A DNA stretch of 64,000 bases, taken from positions 744,001 to 808,000 of the forward strand of contig JAESUZ010002888.1 in NCBI GenBank assembly GCA_017311185.1, in the 5' to 3' direction. The notes under the pieces were generated by a model. The model did no database searches and was not told the DNA's origin. It saw nothing but the letters and a program-made list of their open reading frames with translations. The position numbers and the translations under genes are program-made. Shown here piece by piece: positions 25,001 to 38,370 of this stretch (its first letter is position 1; the number at the start of each line of letters is the position of its first letter). Origin of the DNA: Proteles cristata cristata. Its lineage: Eukaryota; Chordata; Mammalia; Carnivora; Hyaenidae.

Positions 25001-25134
25001 TTGTAAGGCACAGACGCACGGTGCAGAGGAAAGTAAGCATGCATCCCCACGGTCCTGGACTCCCAGGAAGGCAAGACAATTTTACTGGGCTTTAAAAGTC
25101 AGAGCCACTGTGTTTTCCTTTGTTTGCAGGTCAG

Positions 25135-25147
25135 TGCCATCTTGTGG
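25135..25147. promoter_or_regulatory. Possible YY1 site
   Basis: GCCATCTTGTGGC on the plus strand contains the CCAT core with the ATCTTG extension, similar to the reverse of AAGATGGC. Such sites are common near CpG-island start sites. Short motif, so modest support. Confidence 0.3.
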
Positions 25148-25704
25148 CCGAACTTCTACCCGGCTGAAAAGCTGGAGCGTCAGCCCAACTCAAGAATGAA
25201 AGGGGCTGTTATTTAGGAGAAAAGGAAATGTGAAATTCACCGCAACAATGTTACTAATATGTTCCTTGCTTTCTTTGGTGACGTTTGTATATTTCTCACA
25301 TCAGTGAGGAGAAGTTGTACCCCCCTCCCCATTTTAAAAGCGAACAAAGAGAAGACCTTAAAAAAACAAAACTAGCAAATCTCAGATGAGATAGCCTGGC
25401 CTTTTGTCCTTCTTTCTTTCCACTGAGAAACTGCGGTCAGGTTTGTTCCCAGTGCCTAGCTGCTTTTTTTAGGGAGGCACGCTGAACGGAACATTTCCTT
25501 GGTGGTCAAAAAGAGTCAATGTCATTTCCTCGGTGCTTAATCTACTGCCGTACTGAACGTTACGAAGAAAAGAATGGAATGTACACAGAGTACACTGATG
25601 GTAGAAAAGCCATCATGGTGCCCGGTGATTCAGGATCATTACTGATAACACTGATCTCAGATGTTTTACATAGTTGTATTCCACTTTGAAAGACCAAAGT
25701 TGTG

Positions 25705-25708
<4 letters not shown>

Positions 25709-25759
<51 letters not shown>

Positions 25760-25760
25760 T
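25709..25760 (+). repeat. Compound microsatellite (TC)n(AC)n
   Basis: About 16 TC units (25709-25740) run straight into 10 AC units (25741-25760), 0.5 kb from CpG island 1. Confidence 0.95.
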
Positions 25761-28700
25761 CATTTACTAGTGAGGATGAATAAATAGAACTTCTTCCAGA
25801 TCAAGCTCCCATAAAAGAAAAAGTGCTCCTAATAAAGAAATAAAGATATAGGACACTACCTAGGACATGCATAAAAGTTTTATTATGTAACAACTAGGAT
25901 TGCATTCTGTCTTCAAACTAAAAACAAAACAAAATTCCAACACAAAGGGAGTGACCTAAACTTTACACTGCTAAAATGTTTTCTCTCTCTGGCTATTAGG
26001 CAAAATAAACACTATTTAAAGTTCAGTATAAGTCATAACTCATTTATTTATATAGTGATGTAAACATCTCTTGTTTTTCCCCCAGGAAATTTTTCTAAAA
26101 TATTTGTCATTGGACATTTTTATTTAGTTGAAAAGGGATTATGATCAAGAATTAAAATATCGTGGTCATGTAGTAAATGAACTACAATAATAGATGGGAA
26201 CATACATTTTACAAAATCCCACTACTGATGAAACAGAGTAAAATGGCATATACATTTTCTTTTACACTTTTCTTATTTTAACCAAGGATGAAAATATAAG
26301 GCATAATTTAGGAATTTCAATTCTTTTAAAGAGCAATAACTCTAGGTTTCTAATCGCCTTCTGTCTACTCCATTCCCTCAAATCACATTCTGAGAAGCAA
26401 GTTTGCCCCCAGGTTTTTTGATCATCAAACTGGCTAGTTTTAGTCTGCTCCAAGAATTACAAATGAAATAATTTAATTCTCTATGAGGAATGCATTTTTA
26501 TGTAAATTTGTGCCATGTTTGCAAATATTTTGGAGTTGAAAATATCACCTGGACTCATTAGACACTTTCCTTTCTGTATTTCCCAACAATGCTAAGAAAG
26601 TCATGTCTGCAAGAATACCCCAAATAAACGTGGCGATTGTATTTTATCTTTTTAATTGAATTGTCATAAAGTGCCCCCATAAGGGAACTTCATAAAGCTG
26701 CATTCTTGAAATATTACTATCAAATACCATTCTTTGAAAGTTCCTTGGTCTCAAAGATTTTTCTATGTCAAATTCTGTGATGCAAAGACAAGTTTTAAAA
26801 TGTTCACCAACAGCAAAAAATTGTATAATTCTCTAGGAGTATCAGTTACTAAGTACTTTTTCAAAGTGTAAAATAGAAAATTAAATTAAACTACATTTTA
26901 AAAAGTGTAAAATAAAAAAATTCAGGATAGTATGATAACCTAATACAACTTATATAATGTAAATTTATGGAAGGTTTGAAATAACATAATCTGAGTTCCT
27001 CAGAAGACATGTGTTAAAGAGTAATCTGAATTCCTCAAAAGGTGTGTTAAAGAGAAGATATGTGTGAAATAAAGATAGCTTCTTTTTCTACTCTTAAATG
27101 AACAGCCAGTTTTATACTTTCTTATTTGGAATTCAAACTAGATAAAACCTCACCTTTGCTAGGGAGAGAGAGGTTTTCCTTTTCTTTTTGTGTATTTCCT
27201 TCTGAAATTTTATAGCATCTGACCTATAAACCATGACTAGAAGAATTAAATTAATGACCTGTTCCCATGTTCTCTTGGGCAAGTTTTTGTTCTGTCATTT
27301 AAAGAGAAGAATAGGCTGTATTCATTAAATCTCTGTAGACCTTAGTTTTATCATCCAGAAAATGGTCTGGCCCTTTAAACTGCAGGATTCGAGGACTGCC
27401 TAGATAAAAGTATATCACTCCACCTGCTGCTGGTATTTATCCATTGTACCTACTTTATTGGTCTTTTGATGAATTTCTGCTACAAGAGTTAATTAAAGTT
27501 TCCAAAATGTAACAAAAGGCCTTGTTACAGGAAAATTGTTATAAATTATTGCTCAGATAAATCTTGATAGGCATTAACACTACATGTGAAAACTAGAATG
27601 TAGATGATACTGTAAGGAGAAAGTTCCATTGGAGTAAAACTTAATATGAACCATGTTGGTGAATCAGTTCATATTCTAGCATTAGTTAAGTGCTAGTTTT
27701 TCCTTCTTTCAGTCACTTACCTATTGCATTTGTTTGAATTGATGATGTCACAGAATATAGATTGCAACATTATTATATGGACCACTGAGAAAGAAAGAAA
27801 ATGCTTCCAGTAAAGCAATGACACACAGTCAATTATAAGTGAATCTCTATGTTAGAGTATTAAACCATTTTTAAAATCCTCATCTTAGAATCAATGAAAT
27901 GTAGGAGGTAAAGAGTTTTAACTAAATTGGTTAGTATAATAAAATAGTCAAAGCAATCACTTAATTCAATTGTATTAATAGGATTACTAATTAAGGATTA
28001 AGAATTATTAATTCTTTTTGGGGCTTAACTAGTAGAAAGGAGTGACAATCTTTTAAAAATGTTAGTATACAGGTATATAGGCAAACAATTCAATTATCTT
28101 CCTCGTACAGAGGAGCTAAGTAACATTTATGGATTTGTTCTTGATTTGAAATGGGAATGCACTTTCAGAAAGTTCTCAGGTACATAGCCCACCGATTTAG
28201 AGTATTTTTTTTTTTTTATCTGTGGGAATAAGACTCTAGAGGACTAGGGTCTTAAAATTACTTAGTAAATACCCAAACATTTTACTGCAGATCTCACCTT
28301 GTCAGACACCCTTCAGACATTCAACAAAAGTGTAATGTTATTTTACAAAAGTGTCACATTATGTATTTATTACATGGTATAATGAACAGAGCTTTTCCAC
28401 TGTTACTATTATTGGTTTTGATGGTATTTATCACTATTCACTTCATATCTCCTCTCAAAGACATGGAGTACGACTAGCTGGTGAGAAGGACAAGTGTGAA
28501 TGCCTCCACCGAATCTTCCTTGCTTTTCTTTCCTCAGATATATATAAGTCTACGAGGAGACAAAGAGGAAAAATATCAAAAGATGGGTTGGGGTATAATG
28601 GACCCTTCTGAACCCAGGAAATTGCTTGGCTACCACTCTCTACTAGCATAGCATATAGATGGAAATACCTCAACTGCAGAGATTACTGAAACTACAAGCT

Positions 28701-29199
28701 CAAAGCCTTAGTTGAGCCTGAAATACTACTCAGAAATTCTTGGGTTTGAGTGATTTCCAATTTCTTCCCTTTTATAAGATCTTTCAAATTGTCACCTTTC
28801 TCCCCTATTCTCCTACTTCATACCCCAGATTCAATGGACTCCTTCCTTCTGAAGTACGTAAAAACTATAGGGTATTTACTCCCTAAATTCCATACCCCTC
28901 ATTTCAGCAGTGAATTCTCTGTCCCAGCTGTTTCAGCCCCCAGGCTTTGAGTCAGCCTAGCCCACTGAGTTTTCCCAGCTGACACCCCAAATACCATGTG
29001 ACAGAGACAAGCCACGACCATTGTGCTCTCCCACTCAATCCATGAACATAAATTCCATGAGGGAGTTGTTGTTTTATTCCACTAAATTTGGGAGGTTTGT
29101 TATGCAATGGCATAATATAACACCTGTTTATTCCACAACTCCGTTTTCTTGGCTCAACACTGAAATGAAAACAAAAATAAAATTGCTCACTCTTTCATT
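25761..29199. other. AT-rich inter-promoter DNA
   Basis: No felid SINE or young LINE-1. Contains an imperfect tandem duplication at 26987-27054 and a faint MIR-like part near 27280-27400. Otherwise unassigned. Confidence 0.4.
26987..27054 (+). repeat. Imperfect tandem duplication, about 35 bases
   Basis: 'TAATCTGAGTTCCTCAGAAG...TGTGTTAAAGAG' is followed directly by 'TAATCTGAATTCCTCAAAAG...TGTGTTAAAGAG', with an internal 4-base difference. Confidence 0.75.
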
Positions 29200-31010
29200 G
29201 TAACTCTCTCACCCATGTCATAGCATCTGTAGCTGTCTTCTCTTCCTGGTAACTTCTCCAAAAATAAGGAACATTTACTGTCCTCTCATCTTCTCCTCAA
29301 ATATGGCCCACCTAATCACCTCTGCCCATAACACCAACAACCAAAGCCTGTGGACACGATTCAGACTTTATTATATTTATGCTTTATGTTGCATTTGACT
29401 CTCTAGACCATCCTATGCTAGACCATCCTATGCTCTTGGAATCTTCTTTTCCTCTTACTTCATTAACTCCACACTGCAGGCTTTTCTCATCCCTTACTGG
29501 ATGCTCCTCAGTCTCCTCTCCCATGATCTGCTGTCTCTCTCTACTTCTTTAAGTGTTTTCCTTCCCAGGACCTTGCTATATAAATGGGTCTGAGGTAGCA
29601 TATGTGTATTCGCTTAAAGCGGCCCCCATATTGTTTTCTTCTTCACAGCAGGCTAGGACTATTTAGCCCAAAGCCAGACAGCACCAAACCCAAATTGTCA
29701 CACATCTCATTGCTTTAAATTAATCCAAATATGTATATTTTTAACCAGTTAGAATCCATCTACGTGTCATACTCTGAGAAACTGAACCCATCATCTGTAA
29801 ACCAGAGATGACACAAATCCTATAGTCATGAGAGATACCAAACTGTTGCTGCTGTTTCGAGCTCTCTGAACCAAGTCTCCCCACTTTGCCACTGAGTGAT
29901 GTCACCTAGATAAGTAGGCCCACTCTATTTTCCCCTTCTCCCCAAGAGTCCCCTGTCCTATCTCTTTTCTGGACGGTAGCACCAGGCTATTGTCTCTGGA
30001 AGCACTGTTGCTGGGAGAGGCTTCCTATCAGGCAACTCTGTCCAAGACCACCACCCAGAGAAGCTTGTGTTTTACTGCCTTTTGTGGTCCTGTCTCCTCC
30101 TTGATTGACCTGAAATTCCCAAATTTATGATCTCATCCTTAATCTTCTCCCTTGTTTTTTAAACCCTTAATGTATAATCATATCTATCTGCCAGCAGTTA
30201 CATGCTTGTATGCTTATAATGCTAAACCTCTCTCTAAAGAACAGATCTGTCTCAGGCTTCCTCGGCAAATGCTTTTGTCAGCCAGTGGATGGGATCTCAG
30301 TCATTGCCACCATCTCCATCACTCAAACCAGAAACTAAAAGTTGTCCCGTGTTTCTGTCTCACATTCTCAAATTCAATTGCTCACACATGCTATTGATTT
30401 TACCCCCAAACATCTCTCAAATGAGTTCTTTCATGTACCATCAAGCTCTACTTCTAAATAGTCTCTCTGCCTCAGTGGCTTTCAAAACTGTCCAATAATA
30501 TCCTCCCCAGCTTAAATAGTCTGGCTGCTCTCTAAGCTCTTCAAGTGCAATGTCCTTTTAACCAACATTTTCAGTATCATCCTCCACCATTTCCCACATA
30601 CTCAGTCATACTGAACTATTTGTATTTCTCTGACTGGAACACCCTCTCTCACCTCCATGCTATTTCCCCACTTCTTACTTGCCCACCCCCACAATTTGGA
30701 GACTTAACTTTCAACATTTCCTCCTCAAACTTCAGTTCAAGGAGCTTGTCCACTATGAAGCCCTCATTTATATCTCTCCATCTCCCCAAATGCCCCCCAT
30801 AGGCTGACTGTGTCTTATTCATATTCCTGCAGGACTCTAAGTTTATTTCCAACACAGAATTTAGTATACTATATATAATTAATTACTTATTTGCACAAAC
30901 TTCTGGAAGGTAGTGACTACTCTTTTCATCTCCTTAAACTTATAGACCAGCATTCTATCTGGTGTATCATAAGATACTGAAAAAAAGTTCTATTGAATGG
31001 GTGAAGAACA
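29200..31010 (+). mobile_element. Long L2 LINE remnant
   Basis: L2 3' coding and tail phrases in order: 'CACCATCTCCATCACTCAAA', 'CTCTGACTGGAACACCCTCT', 'TCCTCCTCAAACTTCAGTTC', 'GGACTCTAAGTTTATTTCC', then 'TTCTATTGAATGGGTGAA'. Open frames here are short. Start approximate. Confidence 0.65.
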
Positions 31011-34000
31011 AGGAATAGGTAGGATAACACAAATTATGAACATCACAAACCAAATCCATTTGTTCATTTCAAACATTTTAAAATGTCTTGGGCATTTTAG
31101 TCATAGTGGATTCTTGCTATCTTTATACATGCACATATTATATGTATACATATATTTTACATATCTGTAGATTTTACTATATCTGTATATCTTATTATAT
31201 GCTTGTCTTGATGATTCTTCTCATATTCCTTATTTTCTTTATGTGTTGATTCTGCTTTGTCCCTTAAGTATAAGCTTGAAAAATGAATCCTACTCCCTTT
31301 AAAAATGCATATAATATCTAATAAAAATGTCTCCTAAGTTGTTGTACTTTCTGAATAATATACTGAAAGCTGAAGTACCTGCGAGTGTGATACGAGTAAG
31401 AATATGGTAATAGATACATTTTTGAAGGGCATATCATTTAACCACATCAACTTTTGATTCAGGGCTTTTGCTTTGAACACTTCTCTAAATACTCTTTTTA
31501 AAGACTATTCAAAACAAACCAACATATCAAAAACAAATAAACCGTCTCTCTTTCATTTCCATTCAAATATAGTAAAGCTATATTTAGACTGATAAGTATG
31601 ATTTAAAATACTAACCATGAAAACTTAGCTAAGAAATAGGAATTTTATTTTTAAAAAGCAATATTGGGAGGATGCTTATCAACACCACCACCACCATTTT
31701 TTGTTTTGATTTACAAAAGGGAAGCATATATGGCCCATATATGGATTTTACATAATAGAAATTTTATGTCTTCTTCTTTTATATATCTTGTGCTGAGATT
31801 TAAAAAGTGATATAATTAAGTAATCATTTGTTGATATGTAAGACATCCACAATTTTTTTTAAAAGAATGTAACAAGTATCATTATATAGTTATTACAGCA
31901 GCAGGGAAGAGAATGTGCCAGTACTAAGGGAAAACTATCAGCAGCATTTTTTTCTTTTCTTTTTTTCTCATATGGAGAAAGAATTTTTATGACCATAAAT
32001 TTTTCTAAAGATCCAAAAGTGTCTTTTTCTACACATATATCTATAATGCATCCTTGTTATTGGCATAAAGTCATAGGTAGTAAGAGCTCAAAGGGGATTC
32101 CATGTCTACTAGTCCAAACATTTCATTTTACAAAGAAAGTGAAGACAAATGATCAAGTGTTTTGTCTAAAGCCTCGCCAATAATTTGGAATAAAATCTGG
32201 ATGAAATCCAGGTGTTCTGGTAAGTGTCCATTATACAAATACATTCGTGATTTGTGATTGTATAATTCTATATATGTGTATCATACCTATGTGTGTATGT
32301 ATTTTTAACATGGCAAACTTATTTAAAAAAAGAACTGTACATACTGTTTGGAAATCAGTCACTGCTTTATGTTTAATGATTTAACTGTTAGGAAATCAAA
32401 AGGAAAGGTAAAGTGTTGCTTAAGTAGCACAGTGCTTGTCAGAAGAAGGTAATTTTATGTTTATAGTGCCCCCTTAGGACCTCAAAATTATTATTGAATA
32501 ACCTGGGAAAAAGGCTCTATGCACTCAAAACTTTGGGTTAATATTTTTAATTGTTTTCATTCCTTAAAAAATTGCGTGTATTTCACCATTATGTTAGTTC
32601 CTTGTTTTAAATCCTAAATATTGATTATATGACAAACTATTACAATTCCAAAGAAAGCAATGCAGCAATGAGCATCAAAGAAAAATTTATGAGAATATCC
32701 AGAAATGGTTCTTTCCACATCTTTTAAGAATTAAGGATTTAAATTTACCGTGATAGAAACGGTGGATCAAGAAGTGTTTACTCTTCATGAATATAACAAA
32801 AATCCTCACAGAAAAAAAAATGCATCAAATAAAATAACACTGTTTTTCTACTTTACTTATCCCCACTATTCCTGTAACTAACATATCAAGATCACATCTC
32901 ATTTGAGATTATGGCAAAGCACTTTAGTATTTGTCCTTTACAAATGGTCACTGTTATTAAAATACAGCAATAACTTTGACAAAAACAACAGACAGTGGTC
33001 CTCAGAGAAATGTCACCCCAAGCATTGTTGGGAGAGTGTTTTAGTATTCAATAATTTGTCTTAGGAGTCTGAGTGATTTTAACTTTCGCCTTTATGGATA
33101 TGCTTTCTTTTATAACTGATGAAGAAAGAACCATGAGAACTGGAAAATACCCAGTTTAATTTCAGAGCACACATAAAATCCAATTTAATTTCCCAAATGA
33201 GTATTTTATAAATAGTGATTAGCAAAAATATAGAGAGCAGAAGTGGACATTACTATTTGTGTTCCCAAAGGTGGTACTTTACCTGCTTGAACTGACTCCA
33301 TAAAATAGGAACAAAATTACTTATTATGTTCTACAAAGAGTAATGATGATTAGTTTTGAATCCCTCCTGGGAAATTTGAAGATAAAAGCACATTGATCTT
33401 CGTATCTTCCTCTTAATGTGGCATACTGTTGGAATTTTCAAGTTGACAGTATCTTTGGAAAAGAAAGATTCTTAATAATTTGTTTATTCCCTATATGTTG
33501 AATGTGTACTTAAAGAAGAGCTTCTGACTCCCTTTTTGACGCCTGCATATTTGTGTGTGCAGTGGGAAGGGAATGGTGGGTTCATCGAAATCTTCATCTC
33601 AATCACATGTGGGCCTTTTATTTTTAACACTCTAATAATAACAGTTACTTCAGCCTAAGGGCTGATATCATCAAAAGAAAAAACAAATTAGTGGAAAAGA
33701 AGACAATAAAATCCATCTTACATTTTTAACATACAAAAACTTGCACCATAACCTCATATTTTAGAAGACAGTCACAACGGGGTTCATTTGGAAGCTGTTT
33801 TAAAGACAATGCATATTTGAAGTAGGTGTGTGTTATAACCATGCGAGGGATGGAAGCATAGAAATTTATGTGGCAAAGTGTAGTGCAGTGACCGTGCAGA
33901 TGTTGAAGTTAAGAAAGTCTAAGAACCAAACTTTGTTTTCTCACCAGTCACCCCTTGTTGACATGACAGTTCCTCAGCTCACCGACTACGGGATCCAATG

Positions 34001-34484
34001 GGTCTCCTCAGACTGGCTATCCTGTCAAGCATTTGGGGAGAATGTACTAGTATTCTAGAAGTAAAACAGGAGAGAATGAAATAGGAACTGGATTTGCCTG
34101 AGGAATTTGAAATCTCTTGGATGGCTCTCTAGCATCTGACACAGTGACAATCTTATACAGATTCCCTGGGTGTCAAATGTTAAAATCCAGCAAAGAGCCA
34201 TAAGAATTTTGGTCGACTGCTAGGGTCACCTCTAGGGTTGGCTGCCCCCAGACATTACATTTACAAAATGCCTTGCTCCCAAGAAATACTGTCCACTGCC
34301 AGTCCCAGTGGATTACACCAAACACTTGATGCTATGATTGTCACATAATCATTTTCAATTTTGAAATATACAACAAATACAATCTTTCTCCTGCAAGGCC
34401 AGGTCGAAAACATAGGTGCCTCTATCTACGATCTCTCTCCAGTTGATACTCCATCTCTCTGTCTCTCTCCTCAATTCTTGCCTC

Positions 34485-34486
<2 letters not shown>
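31011..34486. other. AT-rich inter-promoter DNA
   Basis: 3.5 kb with no SINE, LINE or gene recognised. Contains a CArG motif pair near 31.73 kb. Confidence 0.4.
31725..31744. promoter_or_regulatory. Pair of SRF CArG-like boxes
   Basis: CCATATATGG at 31735-31744 fits CC(A/T)6GG exactly. A one-mismatch copy, GCATATATGG, lies at 31724-31733. Binding is inferred only. Confidence 0.3.

Positions 34487-34534
<48 letters not shown>
34487..34534 (+). repeat. (AC)24 microsatellite
   Basis: Twenty-four uninterrupted AC units about 0.35 kb before CpG island 2, preceded by a CT-rich tract. Likely length-variable. Confidence 0.97.
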
Positions 34535-34536
<2 letters not shown>

Positions 34537-34849
34537 CATAGAGAAGCCTCAAATATTTGCCAACTGAGAAAAATAAGGCAAACCTGAACCACAGAGTTGG
34601 AAACATGGGGGATGGAAATCACAGTGGGGAGAAAAAGACGGCTAAGTTTTGTGGTGTTTTCTGGTTATTGTATTTTGTTTGTTTGTTTAAGAAAAAACCT
34701 AGGACAACTCTTTTTATTCCCTGGTCTTCTTTATGTCACTGCACTGCCCTGGGAAACGTGGATCTCATTTCACCCTCCCCCGCTCCACGCCAATTGCCCA
34801 CTCCCACCACTACTTCTCCTTAGCAATGGGAATGAATCCTTTTTCCTAT

Positions 34850-36050
34850 TCTTCGCGGTGCAGCAAATTGCCGACCCCTTTGTGTCCCCCGCCCCTCCAC
34901 ATCAGCCTCTTCGCCTCGACTTCTCCCTTCCTCGCTCCAAAAAGGTGCAAAAAAGAGCGGCGTTCTGTTTTGGTTTTGGTGTTCATTTTTTCCGAACAAA
35001 GAGAAAACCTGGGCCTTGAAGCTTTTCTTCGGGGAGCCTAAGCTCTCAGAGGCACCCCTGCACTCCCGCATCAGCGCAAGGCTCCGAGTTCACTTCACCA
35101 GGCTGGGGACACAACCGGCGAAAATCTTCCAGCTCTTGAAGTTAACTTGGCCTCGGCCAGGAACCAGAGGCCAGGGTGACGGGGTACCCTCCCGGGGGCC
35201 TGCAGCTTCCCCCTGGGGCCCCAAACGGCAAGGTAGAGGCTGGGATGCCCCGACCCCGGGCTTGGGGGGGTGGGGACGCTGGCGCGGAGCAGGCGCCCTG
35301 GAGCAGGGTCTCTGGGGTCCCGGGAGCAGTCACGTGTTCCCGAGGCGCCTCTAAAACCCCCGCTGCTCCCCGCTCCTTCCTCCCTAGCCCCACCACTTTC
35401 CCACCGCCACCTCCAGGTCCTTCCCCTGCCGCCGCCGCCGCCGCCGCCCGGGCGCAGGAGCGACCGCGTCCCCGGGAGCCGAGGCACCAGCACCCGCCCG
35501 GGAGCCCCGAGGTACCGGGTTCAGCCTCTCCCCGCCGCTCCCTTCCACGCGGGGGGGGGAGGGGGCCGTGTGGGGGACCGAGGCCGTTCCTGGCGCGGGC
35601 TGCCCGTCCTCTCGGGGCCCGGGAGCCGCACTCCTGGCCCCGGTCAGAGCTCCCGAGAGGGAGGGTGGGGAAGCCAAAGGCAGCGCGGTGGCAAAGTGGG
35701 GATTTGGGGTGGCCGAACAGGCAGCCGTTAGGCTTGAAGGCAGAGCAGGAAAGGGACCGAGCGGAATTCCTTCGTGCGGGGCACGTACTCACCCGGGGTG
35801 GAGCCGGCGCTGGCCGAACCCTGGAGGAGTGTCCGGAATCCGAGCTGGAGCTCTGGAGCTTGGTCGGGAGGAGGCGGGAGGGGGCTCTGCGGGGACCTGA
35901 CGCTTCCCCTGGGGACGAGCCCCGGCCCGGCTCTGGCGAGGTCCCGGGGCGCAGTCCACCTGCCGCGCGGTCGCGCAGCCGGCCGCGGAGCCGGAGGCAG
36001 CCGCGCGCCTGGATTTGCGCTCCTGTTTGCAAGGTGGCCTCATACGACAA
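34850..36050. promoter_or_regulatory. CpG island 2, NPY5R promoter region
   Basis: About 1.2 kb of very GC-rich, CpG-dense DNA lies 6 kb upstream of the NPY5R coding exon and about 10 kb from CpG island 1. It contains a GCC trinucleotide run and GC-box-like stretches. Plus-strand donor-like sites that could end a leader exon are GGCAAG|GTAGAG near 35233, CCCGAG|GTACCG near 35514 and TTGCAAG|GTGGCC near 36032; I cannot choose between them. Long open frames on both strands here are a by-product of GC richness. Confidence 0.75.
35428..35448 (+). repeat. (GCC)7 trinucleotide run in CpG island 2
   Basis: Seven uninterrupted GCC units. Lies in the presumed promoter or 5' leader of NPY5R; could vary in length between animals. 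Confidence 0.85.
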
Positions 36051-38264
36051 ATGTGAGCAACACCAGACATCCATACACCCTGAATTCCACAGACGGGGAA
36101 TTTCTATCCCCAAGTTCACAGGCCTTTAGTTTATCTTTTAAAGGAACTGAGCCATCGTGTTGGATCAAAGTCGGAAGACTTGGCCACAGATCATGGAATA
36201 GCCTGAGGCTCTCAGCAGAATTTTGAGACCGAGTGCAATTTTAAATTTCAGATTTCTCAAGGGAAGAGAAACTCTGCTGTTAGACTTGAGAGGGGAGGGT
36301 GGCGCGTGCCTGCGTGTTTGTCAGCTGAGCAGAGCTGTATTTATCTTTCCAACTCAAATTTTGCCAGATTCTAGCCTTAAAAATAAATCATGGGAATATT
36401 TCAGAACATGGAATCTCGCCATTGTTCCAGGATCATAGCAAAATCGGCAATAGTTGATATTCTATCATTGCTAGAGGAAAATTTTTTCATGTATTTTATT
36501 CTTTTGTGTGTTATTGGCATCCTCTGTGAAAAGATGTGCATTTTCATAAGACAGGAAATTACCTTAACAAAGGAGCCTTATTTAAATGTATACGCGGTCT
36601 TTTAGAATCTTCTGAGTTTCCCCGAAGTCCCCCCTGTTATTCTTTTTAAGAACTATCTATCTCACATACTTAAAGTCTATTGGGAAGATGTCGTTTGTCT
36701 TGGGTGTCAGATATAGATCAATTTTTATAAGAAAATTACAATATCAGAAAATTACAGTGAGTCTACAAAGACATTGGTTTTTCACAGTCACCACGGTTTG
36801 AGAAAGAACTTTTATATTTTTTTCCACTTTGTACTGTGAAGGTTAAAGTTGGATGTAGCAGCCTGGAAACTGATGGTGAGCGATAAAACTGGATGCAGAG
36901 AAGAAAAGCTCATAAGTAAGCACAGCAAAGGTTTCACACAGTCAGTATCAAGTTTCTTCCAAAATAATAGTTCATTTTTCAAACATTATCTCTGGTGATG
37001 TTTCATAATTTCCTTAGCACTCTGAGATGAAGAAAAGTACAGATATTGCATTACTTTTATTATGTGTAAAGTATTATTTTGCCCTGGATTGTACAGTGTT
37101 ATAATTATAACACTTGTCGAAAAGCAGATCATGATTAAACAGATTTACATTTCATTACAGATTTGTTTATTGTGCTTTTCTGGGAAGTGAAAGGGTAAAT
37201 TTAAGGAAAGAAATCATTTGTGGGGTTTTTTTCTTTCATTTTAAAGTAGTTCCTCTACCTTTGATTTTCAATTAAAGAAAAAAAAACAAGACAAATCTTG
37301 TTGGACAACGATTTCCTACTATTTAAAATATCCTCTGGCTACTGTCAGGGAGGAAGACATTTTTCTTTGCCCAAAGTTCTTCTAGTTGGAACAAGAATTA
37401 AATTTCCCTGAGACATATTAACAGGAGAAAATCAAATTTAGTTTCCTACCTACGGGGAATCTACACAGACATGGAAATTCCAAAGACAGGCAAAATGAGG
37501 TATATATGTCATCCTAGGCTAAGGAGAGGGGTAAGGGAGGAAAGCCATTAGCAGGAGGGTAGGAGATGTTTGGAAAACAAAGTTTGCCTTGTGATACAGA
37601 TAGGTTTCTTAGGTAAAAAGGGATCTCTATACATAACTCCTTCCTGGGTACAGGTCTGCTATCTAAAATTTTTTAGGCAGTTGATGGGAGGTCAGTTTCT
37701 TCGTGAGTCTTTTGGATCTTGATTATTTTCAGCTCAAAATAATCTGCATGCCAGTGTGTGACCAATCTTGGAGCCTGCCCTTGGCCCCCATGCTACAAGA
37801 GGGCACTTTTAAAGAAACATCCCCTCTGCCACCCCCCCCCATTTGCAATATCTCTCGTTGTGAGAAGTCATTGGAGCAAAGATTGACAAAATGCTAATTT
37901 AGTGCAGAGCATCAAGTTAGGTGTTATATGTATGTTTGTGTTTAGATGGGATGGATTGGATTGTGTTAGAGTAAGACTAGCACAGTCACACCAGAATAAA
38001 ATGAATGAATGTTAAATGAGTGAATGTGAGGAGACGGGAAAAAACATAAGAAAAAAATGATAATTTATCAATCTATCAATAGGTACAACTAAGCATCCAC
38101 GATTTTCAGCAAGAGTGTAAGTGTTCATGCCATAGTAGAAAAGTACATCACTAGCAATCAGGAGAATGTCATTCATTCATAATCCATTTAGGGCCTTTTA
38201 TATCTCAGGTACTTGCAGTCTACAATTACTCATTGTGTAACCTTGAATTAACTCCTGGGAATAT
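36051..38264. other. NPY5R 5'-UTR intron, proximal part
   Basis: No repeat insertion or gene recognised. Probably intronic if the leader exon is in CpG island 2. Confidence 0.4.
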
Positions 38265-38370
38265 TATCATGTAGTACCTTGTATTTGCTACCCGTATGCC
38301 AGAGCCTAGCAGAGCACCTAGCACATCAAATGTTCAATAAATGCCAGTTGAATGAATAAAGGAAGGAACA
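38265..38370 (+). mobile_element. L2 LINE 3' end
   Basis: 'CAGAGCACCTAGCACATCAA', 'TTCAATAAATGCCAGTTGAA', 'TGAATAAAGGAAGG' is the standard L2 tail. Confidence 0.8.

Larger units (their letters stand above)
23930..25190. promoter_or_regulatory. CpG island 1, NPY1R promoter region
   Basis: GC content and CpG density rise sharply from about 23.93 kb and fall by 25.2 kb, against an AT-rich background. It sits about 5 kb upstream of NPY1R exon 2 and holds the predicted leader exon. A CACGTG E-box and a YY1-like element are inside. Limits were judged by eye, without a computed CpG ratio. Confidence 0.8.

Noticed and set aside
35142..36129. Open frames of 317-325 codons on both strands in CpG island 2
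   Set aside because: Low-complexity Pro/Arg/Gly/Ala-rich translations on opposite strands of the same GC-rich DNA, with no domain. Stop codons are simply rare at this GC content.
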